DNA of 12,549 nt, from the NCBI GenBank assembly GCA_033764265.1, contig JANRJB010000366.1, positions 1 to 12,549 of the forward strand. The letters run 5' to 3'. Made by a program: the position numbers and the translations under genes. Within the stretch, counting starts at the first letter, position 1. Every line of letters begins with the position of its first letter. This stretch comes from VGEM01 sp033764265 (GTDB taxonomy: Bacteria > Pseudomonadota > Alphaproteobacteria > Rhodospirillales > Rhodospirillaceae). The notes beneath the pieces are model-generated. The model was not told the origin of the DNA, ran no database searches, and was given only the letters and a program-made list of their open reading frames with translations. Positions 6,722 through 12,549 of the stretch are shown piece after piece.

Positions 6722-6925
6722 CCCATTGAGGTTCAGGCACAATCGAATCTCGATGTTGAACACAGCGCCGCACATAGCATTACAAGCCGAACAAGAAATT
6801 TTTGGGTGACCAAATTGTGGGTGTGTTGAAAAAGGAAGAGTTTGAAGAGCATTTGGCGGAAATCTGCGGACAAATGGAATGTTTGATGATGTGCCCTAAC
6901 GCAGGCGGTAAAGAGTCATCCTGAA
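6722..6925 (+). other. Gap between adhesin and glycosyltransferase genes
   Basis: This is 204 A/T-richer bases with no gene of ordinary size. The only coding candidate is the short ORF ending at 6924. No strong terminator hairpin or promoter was found. Confidence 0.4.
6817..6924 (+). CDS. Possible short ORF upstream of the glycosyltransferase gene
   Basis: A 35-residue frame runs from GTG 6817 (TTG 6826 is also possible) and ends at TGA 6922-6924, one base before the ATG of the next gene. The frame is open back to a stop at 6775-6777. The product is acidic and amphipathic (LKKEEFEEHLAEICGQMECL), with three cysteines spaced C-x4-C-x3-C, then a short polar tail. GGGTGA (6804-6809) is a poor ribosome-binding site. 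It could be a real small protein, a leader peptide that couples translation to the glycosyltransferase, or a remnant of a larger gene. I do not recognise it. Confidence 0.3.
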   Translation: MGVLKKEEFEEHLAEICGQMECLMMCPNAGGKESS

Positions 6926-8554
6926 ATGGATGTTGTGCCTCTAGATCAGGTTCAAGCCATCAAGAGTGCTCTTGCGAGCAATGATCTTGATGCGGCTATT
7001 CGCCTCAGCCGAAAAGTGCTGAACAGAAAGCCCAACGCGCAAGAGGTTCTTTCCCTCTACGGTTTGGCGCTGCTCAAGAAGGGCAATTTCGGCGAAGCGA
7101 TTCAACGTTTCCGTCGATGCACTCAGCTCACGCCACATGACTTCTCAGTATTTGAAAATCTTGGACTTGCTCTGGCAGAGGTCGGTAATCTCGACGAAGC
7201 GTTGTCGGTCCTCAAGCATTCCGCCGAGTTGGGTAATCCGTCGCCCCGACTTTACGCGAACATCGGATCACTTGCCCTTCAGCGTGGGGAAAACGCGGAG
7301 GCGGTTGATTGGCTGGCCCGTGCTGTGCACGGGTTGCCGAATGACCATGAATCCTTGCTCCAATTGGGAGTCGCATACGCACGGAACGGCGAATGGGCCA
7401 AAGCTCGGTTGTGCACTCAGAAAGTCGTCGCGGATCGACCGACTTGGTCGCGCGGCCATGACTTTGATGGGTTCATCCATCTCGTTCCACCGGATTTCGA
7501 CCATGCCATCGGCGCTTTCAGGCAGGCGCTGGCGTTGCCCGTCAACTCGCCGGTTGACGCGCTCAAGATCAAGGAAATGCTTTCTGATACGGTCATGTGT
7601 CGCGACTTGTTTCCGGCCGCCCGCGCTCACCATGGAGAAGTTACGGGCAGCGCATCGACGGCCGCGGCGCGTGCCGGCGCAATGAGAGCATTGGATGAAT
7701 GGTTGAGAAGCCAGATCGGTCCAGTGTCCCCGGGGATTCGGGCTAGTTCTAGTACATCAGCCCAGGCCGTGTTCTTCCATGTCGATGCCGGGGCGACTCA
7801 TCCGTTTTTCGAGGTCGCGGAGGCAAAGGCCGCGCCGGTCGATTATCGCGAAACGCTGTCGATGTCCGCCGCGTGGTTCCAGGCAACCCAACCGGGCGGG
7901 CGGGTTATTCTGCTGACGGACGAGACCACGCCGGTGGACGGGTTGCCGCATCTCTCCGCCGTTGTGCGCCTGCCGCTGTCGGCAGACCAGATGATGTACG
8001 CGCGCATGCGGGCTAATCACGCCCTGCTGGCCAGCGGAAAGGTGCACGGCCCTATGCTGCTGCTGGATACCGATGTGTGTCTGACGCGCGATTTCGCGCC
8101 CCTGTTCGACGGCGGGTTCGACATCGGCCTGACCTACCGCCAGCCACCGGATTTCGCCCACATGCCGGTCAACGAGGGCGTGATCCTGGTGGCCGACGGC
8201 GCCGCGCCGGCATCGGCCCGGTTCTTCGAGATCTGCCTGTCGTGGTACGATTGGCTGGCGGAGCAGCCGGCCGTGAAGGCGCGCTACGGCTTTGACATCC
8301 GGCACTGGCGCGGCGGGCAGCTGTCGCTGGCGGCGTTCGTCGACTGGGCGGTGCCGCCCTATGCGCCGCAAGACGTGCTGATCGACGGCATCCGCGTGCG
8401 ATTCTTCCCGTGCGATCTTTATAACTACGCCGTCAGGAAAGCCGATAGTTTCAGTTTTCTCGACGCCAAGTGGGCCCTGCACTTCAAGGGAGCCGGCCCG
8501 AAAAAGCTGATGGCCGACTACCGGCGCCATCGCGCCAAGCTGTTCAAAGCCTGA
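6926..8554 (+). CDS. TPR-glycosyltransferase fusion protein
   Basis: This encodes 542 aa from ATG 6926, with AAAGAG 11 bases upstream. Residues about 7-172 contain roughly five tetratricopeptide repeats (for example LYGLALLKKGNFGEAIQRF, ENLGLALAEVGNLDEALSVL, ANIGSLALQRGENAEAVDWL). A partly helical linker reaches about residue 275. Residues about 280-542 look like a GT-A fold nucleotide-sugar transferase: a hydrophobic strand leads into the DxD-like motif D381-T-D383, followed by PVNEGV (N416), WRGGQ (Q465) and the C-terminal HFKG with a following KK (519-527), all typical of metal-dependent glycosyltransferases in the GT8-like group. The TPR-plus-transferase order recalls O-GlcNAc transferases, but the catalytic fold is different. 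Its place after the adhesin suggests it glycosylates a virion protein; modification of host surface glycans is the alternative. No signal peptide or membrane segment was seen, so it should act in the cytoplasm. Confidence 0.75.
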   Translation: MDVVPLDQVQAIKSALASNDLDAAIRLSRKVLNRKPNAQEVLSLYGLALLKKGNFGEAIQRFRRCTQLTPHDFSVFENLGLALAEVGNLDEALSVLKHSAELGNPSPRLYANIGSLALQRGENAEAVDWLARAVHGLPNDHESLLQLGVAYARNGEWAKARLCTQKVVADRPTWSRGHDFDGFIHLVPPDFDHAIGAFRQALALPVNSPVDALKIKEMLSDTVMCRDLFPAARAHHGEVTGSASTAAARAGAMRALDEWLRSQIGPVSPGIRASSSTSAQAVFFHVDAGATHPFFEVAEAKAAPVDYRETLSMSAAWFQATQPGGRVILLTDETTPVDGLPHLSAVVRLPLSADQMMYARMRANHALLASGKVHGPMLLLDTDVCLTRDFAPLFDGGFDIGLTYRQPPDFAHMPVNEGVILVADGAAPASARFFEICLSWYDWLAEQPAVKARYGFDIRHWRGGQLSLAAFVDWAVPPYAPQDVLIDGIRVRFFPCDLYNYAVRKADSFSFLDAKWALHFKGAGPKKLMADYRRHRAKLFKA

Positions 8555-8664
8555 GTTGGCCGGCGGCGCACCAGCCGCCCACGTTCCACCCCGCGTCAAC
8601 CGCCGCCGCACTCCGCCGGGTGCGGGCGCGCACGTATGCTCGTCACCCCCCTGGACCATGCCCC
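8555..8664 (+). other. Short intergenic region with G/C-rich hairpins
   Basis: The 110 bases have two short possible stems, GGCGGC/GCCGCC (about 8561-8578) and CCGCAC/GTGCGG (about 8607-8626), neither followed by a T-run. No ribosome-binding site is evident before ATG 8665 and no promoter stands out. The open frame crossing this region in the direction of the next gene is arginine/proline/alanine-rich shadow. Confidence 0.35.
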
Positions 8665-10791
8665 ATGCCCTATACCGCACCGCAATTCGCCGCTGGCGTG
8701 TTCACCGACGACAGCCCCCTGGCGGCCGAAGGCTATTTCGTCGATGCCGACAAGATCCGCTTCGTGCGCGGCCGGCCGCAAACCATCGGCGGTTGGGAAC
8801 GCGCGACCGACGCGCTGCTGACCGGCGTATGCCGCGCCGTGTTCTCCTGGGCCGACGCCGCCCGCGCGCCGTTCGCTGCCTTCGGCACCCACTTGCGGCT
8901 GTACGCCATGGACGGCGATGGGGTGCTGACCGACATCACGCCGGTGGTCGCCCGCGGCACGCTCACCAATCCGTTCTCCACCATCAGCGGCAGCGCGGTG
9001 GTGACCGTGTCTCACGCGGCGCATGGACTGACGATCGATCAGAAGGTGACGTTCTCGGGCGCGTCCGCCGTCGGCGGGCTGACCGTGACGGGCGACTACG
9101 TCGTCGCCGCGGTTGTTGACGCCAACAGCTACACCATCACGCACGGCGCGGCCGCGTCATCGACGGCAGGGCCCGGCGGCGGCGCCGTGTCGTACGCGTA
9201 TGCGCTGGCGCCCGGCCAGCGCGATGGCCTGCGCGGGCTGGGCTATGGCACCGGGGCCTATGGCGTCGGCGCCTACGGCACCGCCACCGGCGCGGCCGAC
9301 CTGTTCGCCCGCACCTGGTGCCTGGACAACTGGGGCCAGAACCTGCTGGCCAATCCGCGCGGGCAGGGCATCTTCGAGTGGGCGCCCAATACGGTCGCTC
9401 CCGAGCTGGTCACTCAGGGCAATTTCAGCGCCGCCACAGGTTGGAGCGTGGGCGCGGGCTGGAGCATCGGCGCCGGCGTGGCGTCGGCGTCCGCGTCAAG
9501 CGGCGCGCTGTCGCAGCCGGTCACGCTGGCGCGCGGGGCCTGGCATTTGCTGGCGTTCGATGTGGTCACGGCCTCGGCCGGCACGGTCGCACCGGCCTGG
9601 GGCTCCACCGCCATCGGCGCCGCCACCTCGGCGACCGGCACGCACCGCCGCGTGTTCTTCTGCGGGCCGGGCGGCGCGCAAACCATGAAGTTCACCGGTG
9701 CCGGCTTCACCGGGTCGATCGACAACGTATCGCTGGCCGTGCTGACCACCGCGCACCGCATCGAAACCGCGCCCGGCAACGTCACCGCCATGTTCGTCGC
9801 GCCCGAGCGCATCGTCGTGGCCTGCGGCTGCCCCGACACGGCGGGCAATTTCGATCCGCTGCGCGTGCAGTGGTGCGGTCAGGAGAACAACCAGGACTGG
9901 ACCGCGAGCCCCGTCAACCTGGCCGGCTCCTACGTGCTGTCGCAGGGCACGCGCATCGTGCGCGGCCTGGTGGGGCGCGGCGAAAGCGTGATCTTCACCG
10001 ACCAGGGCCTGTACGCCATGCGTTACGTGCCCGACCCCAATGTCGTCTACCGTTTCGACCCGATCGCCACCGGCTGCGGCCTGATCGGCCCCAACGCGGT
10101 GACCCAAGTGGGCGGCGTGTTCTACTGGATGACGCCGGGCGGCGAATTCTACGTCTACGACGGCGGCGCGGCGCGTCCGTTGCAAAGCACCGTGCGGCGC
10201 GAGGTGTCGGACCATCTGTCGTGGGTCCAGCAGGACAAGGTGTTTGCTTTCCCGGTCTCCGCCTGGGGCGAAGTCTGGTGGCTGTATCCCGACCGGCGCG
10301 ACGGCAACGAATGTTCGCGTTACGTCGTCTACTCGACGCTTGAGAACACCTGGAGCATCGGCCGTTTCGACCGCACGGCGTGGTGCGACGCGGGCACAAT
10401 TCAATATCCGCTGGCCGCGGATATCGACGGCAAAATCTGGTTTCAAGAAAAGGGCTTCAGCGCCGACGGCGCACCGCGCGGCTGGTCGCTGACCTCGGCG
10501 TTCTTCGACCTGGGCGACGGCGACCGGCACATGGCGATTCTGGGCGCATACCCGGATGCCGAAGACCTGCAGGGCGGCTATCGCGTCACTGTCACCACCA
10601 AGCATTCGAACCAACAGGGCGAATTCACCCGCGTGCACGGGCCGTTTCCGTGCACCCAGGCCACCGGCAAGATCGCGATCCGCGCCGTCGGTCGCCAGGC
10701 CCAACTGCAGTGGGCGGGTGACGACGCACCGGCCTTTTTCCGGCTCGGCGCGTTCAAGCTCGATCTGCGCGAGACCGGGCGGCGGCGGTGA
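8665..10791 (+). CDS. Tail nozzle/tail stabilisation-like virion protein with inserted domains
   Basis: This encodes 708 aa. The start is placed at ATG 8665 because MPYTAPQF..GVFTDDSPLA is the usual opening of this family and the upstream extension looks non-coding; no clear ribosome-binding site exists. The core shows family segments in order: DADKIRFVRGRPQTIGGWER, AFGTHLRLYAM, DITPV, NPRGQGIFEWAPN, FVAPERIVVACGC, WCGQENNQDW, TDQGLYAMRYVPDPNVVYRF, GCGLIGPNAV, FYWMTPGGEFYVYDGG, a CSRYVVYSTLENTW-like repeat. This is consistent with a beta-propeller-like nozzle or stabilisation subunit of a short tail. Two extra modules interrupt it: residues about 102-179 (HG....V.FSGA pattern, Ig-like) and about 247-360 (NFSAATGWSVGAGWSIGAGV to IDNVSLAVL, like a carbohydrate-binding jelly-roll). 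The stop overlaps the next start by four bases. Confidence 0.75.
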   Translation: MPYTAPQFAAGVFTDDSPLAAEGYFVDADKIRFVRGRPQTIGGWERATDALLTGVCRAVFSWADAARAPFAAFGTHLRLYAMDGDGVLTDITPVVARGTLTNPFSTISGSAVVTVSHAAHGLTIDQKVTFSGASAVGGLTVTGDYVVAAVVDANSYTITHGAAASSTAGPGGGAVSYAYALAPGQRDGLRGLGYGTGAYGVGAYGTATGAADLFARTWCLDNWGQNLLANPRGQGIFEWAPNTVAPELVTQGNFSAATGWSVGAGWSIGAGVASASASSGALSQPVTLARGAWHLLAFDVVTASAGTVAPAWGSTAIGAATSATGTHRRVFFCGPGGAQTMKFTGAGFTGSIDNVSLAVLTTAHRIETAPGNVTAMFVAPERIVVACGCPDTAGNFDPLRVQWCGQENNQDWTASPVNLAGSYVLSQGTRIVRGLVGRGESVIFTDQGLYAMRYVPDPNVVYRFDPIATGCGLIGPNAVTQVGGVFYWMTPGGEFYVYDGGAARPLQSTVRREVSDHLSWVQQDKVFAFPVSAWGEVWWLYPDRRDGNECSRYVVYSTLENTWSIGRFDRTAWCDAGTIQYPLAADIDGKIWFQEKGFSADGAPRGWSLTSAFFDLGDGDRHMAILGAYPDAEDLQGGYRVTVTTKHSNQQGEFTRVHGPFPCTQATGKIAIRAVGRQAQLQWAGDDAPAFFRLGAFKLDLRETGRRR

Positions 10792-11174
10792 GCGCTGGCT
10801 TTCGCCCGGTCCTGACCGATATCGCCGAGACCTGGGCCCGCTGCCGCAGATGGATTCTGCCGGCCCTGGCGGACTGCCAAGGCACCTATAGCGAGGACGA
10901 CATCGTCCGCGGCCTGTTCGATGGCCGGTACTTCATCGTGGCCGGAGATCGTTGTGCGGGGATCGCCCACATCGACCGCTTTCCGCGCCTGACCGTGCTG
11001 CATGTGTTCCTGGCCGGCGGTGATCTCGCCGAGCTGAAGCAGATGGAAGCGGCCATCGCCCGGCAAGCCAAGGCCGCCGGCATCGGCCGGATCGAGATTT
11101 CAGGGCGGCGCGGCTGGTTGCGCGCGCTGCCCGGCTATCGCGAGCTTTGCACCACCGTCATCAAGGATCTGTAA
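10788..11174 (+). CDS. GNAT-like acetyltransferase-fold phage protein
   Basis: This encodes 128 aa starting at GTG 10788 and overlapping the previous stop in a GTGA arrangement, so it is translationally coupled. The order of segments fits a small GNAT-like protein found in phage morphogenesis clusters: a helix with YSEDDIVRGLFDGRYF, a strand pair with AGIAHIDRFPRLTVLHVFLAG, a helix with LAELKQMEAAIARQAKAAG, then RIEISGRRGWLRALPGYREL ending in a short strand. The VLHVFLAGG strand followed by GRRGWLR is the region where GNAT proteins bind acetyl-CoA, but the classic R/Q-x-x-G-x-G/A loop is not clear, so catalysis is uncertain. It may modify or only fold like the enzyme. The neighbours are structural genes, which suggests a virion or assembly role. 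Confidence 0.6.
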   Translation: MSAGFRPVLTDIAETWARCRRWILPALADCQGTYSEDDIVRGLFDGRYFIVAGDRCAGIAHIDRFPRLTVLHVFLAGGDLAELKQMEAAIARQAKAAGIGRIEISGRRGWLRALPGYRELCTTVIKDL

Positions 11175-11194
11175 ACCGCCACAGGAGGCCTTCC

Positions 11195-12379
11195 ATGGGC
11201 AAGCGTACCAGCAAGACCACGCAAACGACCGAGAACCGCATTCCGCCGTGGGTCGAAGCCGCCGGACGCAGCAATTACGATACGATGTCATTCCTGACGT
11301 CGAACATCGTCAACCGCTACGGCCAGCCAGGCAACTTGGCGCCAACCCAGGGCGCGCCGAACAGTTTCGTTGCAGATTTTTCGCCCGATTCCCAGAACGC
11401 GTTCGCCAAAATCCGCGCGTATGCATCGGGTGAAACACCCGGGCAGTTGCGCGGGATCGGTGATCAGTATGCTGACCTCGCCCGCCGCACCCGCCAGCCC
11501 GGACCCAATGTCCGCGAGATCGCCGAGCACGGGCCTTACTTGCTGGACCCCATGACGGACGTGGGCGCGGCCCAGGTCGGCGCGGTCGGCGACATCAGCG
11601 CCCAGCGCGGCGCCGAGTTCCTGGAGTCCTATCGCAACCCGTGGGAACAGCAGGTCGTCGACACGTCGTTGGCCGACTACGATGTCGGCGCCGACCGCTC
11701 CCGCAACGATCTGCGCGCGCGCCGCGATTCCGGCGCGGCCTTCGGCGACCGCGCCGCGCTGGCGGACGCGGTGTTCGCCGCCGACGCGGCCCGCGGCCGC
11801 GGCGGCCTGGCCGCCAACCTGCGCAGCCAGGGGTTTAACACCGCCGCGAACCTCGGCATGCAGGACGCCGGCCGCGCCTTCGAGGCCGCCCGTTCCAATC
11901 AAAACGTGGCGATGCAGCGTGCGATCCAGCAGGCTCAGTTCAATCAGCAAGCGGCGCTGGCGAACGCACAGCGGCGCGACGACGCCGGGCGCTTCAACAT
12001 CGACAGCCGCTACCGCAACGACCAGCAGCGCATCAACGCGGCCTTGTCGCAGGCCGGCCTCGATCGCGAGGCGCTCGGCCTCGAGGGCGGCTTCATCGGC
12101 AACCAGGCGCAGATGCTCCAGGCCGCCGACGCCCAGGCGCTGCAACAGGCCGGTGCCCTGCGCGACATCGGTGCGGTGATCGACGAGAAAGAACAGGAAC
12201 GCCTCGACGAGCCGCTGCGCATGCTGGCGCTGCGATCGCAGATGCTCGGCCAGACACCTTATCCGACAAGCCAGTACTCAACCGGTACTCAAAAAATGAG
12301 CGGGCTTGATGCGCTGGGCAAGATAGTAGGTATAGGAGGCGATCTCCTATACGCGAACAAGTATTTGCGTCGGCAATAG
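11195..12379 (+). CDS. Internal virion/ejection-like protein
   Basis: This encodes 394 aa from ATG 11195, with AGGAGG six bases upstream. The N-terminal part has a proline/asparagine-rich start, then an NAFAKIRAYASG helix. A central motif, ESYRNPWEQQVVDTSLADYD (residues about 147-166), introduces long glutamine/alanine/arginine-rich helices (RSRNDLRARR, GAAFGDRAAL, AARSNQNVAMQRAIQQ, QQAALANAQRRDD). The pattern of YxNPxxxxVVDxxLxDxD followed by a Gly-Ala-Phe-Gly turn and long helices is common in a group of podovirus-like virion proteins predicted to be ejected with the DNA. The C-terminus (LDALGKIVGIGGDLLYANKY) is short and hydrophobic and could touch membrane. No lytic or peptidase motif was seen. 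The role in ejection is inferred from family resemblance and helical composition. Confidence 0.7.
   Translation: MGKRTSKTTQTTENRIPPWVEAAGRSNYDTMSFLTSNIVNRYGQPGNLAPTQGAPNSFVADFSPDSQNAFAKIRAYASGETPGQLRGIGDQYADLARRTRQPGPNVREIAEHGPYLLDPMTDVGAAQVGAVGDISAQRGAEFLESYRNPWEQQVVDTSLADYDVGADRSRNDLRARRDSGAAFGDRAALADAVFAADAARGRGGLAANLRSQGFNTAANLGMQDAGRAFEAARSNQNVAMQRAIQQAQFNQQAALANAQRRDDAGRFNIDSRYRNDQQRINAALSQAGLDREALGLEGGFIGNQAQMLQAADAQALQQAGALRDIGAVIDEKEQERLDEPLRMLALRSQMLGQTPYPTSQYSTGTQKMSGLDALGKIVGIGGDLLYANKYLRRQ
12330..12352 (+). repeat. Perfect 9-bp inverted repeat near the end of the ejection-like gene
   Basis: GTATAGGAG (12330-12338) and CTCCTATAC (12344-12352) are perfect complements around GCGAT. 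The repeat lies in coding sequence, 30 bases before the next ATG. It could be a repressor-type operator or an RNA hairpin that affects translation of the following gene; it is not a terminator because no T-run follows. It is A/T-richer than the surrounding gene. Confidence 0.35.
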
Positions 12380-12382
12380 CCC

Positions 12383-12549
12383 ATGTCAAACGGACTCGAG
12401 GCGCCATCTAACGGCCGTCTTGCCCAAAGAATCTCCGACAGCCCGATTGTCACCGCGCTCGCGCGCCTGATGCTGGTCGCCGTCCTGCCCATCACCATCG
12501 CGGTCGGTGGGTGGATGGCGCAGCGGCTGGTTCATGCGGTCGACATCCT
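12383..12549 (+). CDS. Small membrane protein, 3' end outside the window
   Basis: ATG 12383 lies three bases after the previous stop, and the frame is open to the right edge (at least 55 codons). A polar start (MSNGLEAPSNGRLAQRI) is followed by a hydrophobic helix, ALARLMLVAVLPITIAVGGW, ending at a basic residue. This looks like a small phage inner-membrane protein, possibly a holin or membrane-anchored virion protein, as often seen at the end of structural clusters. There is no good ribosome-binding site; translational coupling is likely. The function is unknown. Confidence 0.65.
   Translation, partial: MSNGLEAPSNGRLAQRISDSPIVTALARLMLVAVLPITIAVGGWMAQRLVHAVDI

Larger units (their letters stand above)
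5820..7800. other. Lower-G+C receptor/modification block
   Basis: By hand count, G+C is about 63% in 5761-5820, 45% in 5821-5880, 45% in 6421-6480, about 52% in 6961-7080, 53% in 7681-7740, 62% in 7801-7860 and 72% in 7921-7980. The block begins at the tail-fibre stop codon and ends inside the glycosyltransferase gene, close to where its TPR half meets its catalytic half. This pattern suggests replacement of a variable segment by recombination. No flanking repeats or transposase were found. Confidence 0.55.

Noticed and set aside
6394..6729. Second + strand frames through the glycine-rich gene
   Set aside because: The GGN repeat DNA stays open in other frames by chance; the translations are Arg/Trp-rich or featureless and begin without a ribosome-binding site.
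4841..8554. Diversity-generating retroelement acting on the fibre or adhesin
   Set aside because: No reverse transcriptase gene and no near-identical template/variable repeat pair were seen in the window.
9496..10704. A 402-codon minus-strand frame opposite the nozzle-like gene
   Set aside because: It is a shadow of a gene with clear family segments on the + strand, with no motif or ribosome-binding site of its own.
1..12549. tRNA genes, CRISPR arrays, insertion sequences or attachment sites
   Set aside because: Reading both strands showed no cloverleaf-like tRNA ends, regularly spaced repeats, transposase motifs or paired direct repeats that I could defend.

Overview
The window is a stretch of bacteriophage (free phage or prophage) head-and-tail genes, all on the + strand. 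Most of it has about 70% G+C, with strong G/C preference at third codon positions and Shine-Dalgarno starts. That suggests a phage of a high-G+C proteobacterium; the sequence does not fix the host more closely. The virion type looks podovirus-like. It has an SU10/DUF5309-type major head protein, a short adaptor protein, a large nozzle-like protein and an ejection-like protein, and no tape-measure gene is visible. No integrase, repressor, terminase or att site lies in the window, so lysogeny cannot be judged.

Layout. (1) 2-1151: a gene cut by the left edge that encodes a lysozyme/lytic-transglycosylase-like C-terminal domain, followed by a small two-helix membrane protein. Both lie in a lower-G+C patch (about 50-55%) that ends at a hairpin and a rho-independent terminator before the scaffold gene. 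(2) 1404-4802: the conserved core, in the order scaffold, major capsid protein, strong hairpin terminator/attenuator, conserved 125-aa protein, SU10-type adaptor and an 84-aa protein. (3) 4841-8554: the receptor-binding region, made of a tail fibre, a glycine-rich adhesin-like protein, a tiny possible ORF, and a TPR-glycosyltransferase fusion. A second lower-G+C block begins exactly at the end of the tail-fibre gene and ends inside the glycosyltransferase gene, near the junction between its TPR half and its catalytic half. (4) 8665-12549: a nozzle-like protein with two apparent inserted beta-sandwich domains, a GNAT-like protein, an ejection-type internal virion protein, and the start of a small membrane protein cut by the right edge.

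How they work together. The scaffold and capsid proteins build the head, and the adaptor and nozzle-like proteins close the portal and form the short tail. The fibre and glycine-rich protein probably contact the host, and the 394-aa protein probably leaves the head with the DNA. Two accessory modules stand out. The first is the muramidase-domain gene plus membrane protein upstream of the scaffold, where phages often carry polymorphic-toxin cargo; it may be a toxin-immunity pair. The second is the TPR-glycosyltransferase beside the glycine-rich adhesin, which may modify a virion protein or the host surface. Both functional readings are inferences. The domain, composition and gene-order facts under them can be read directly from the sequence.
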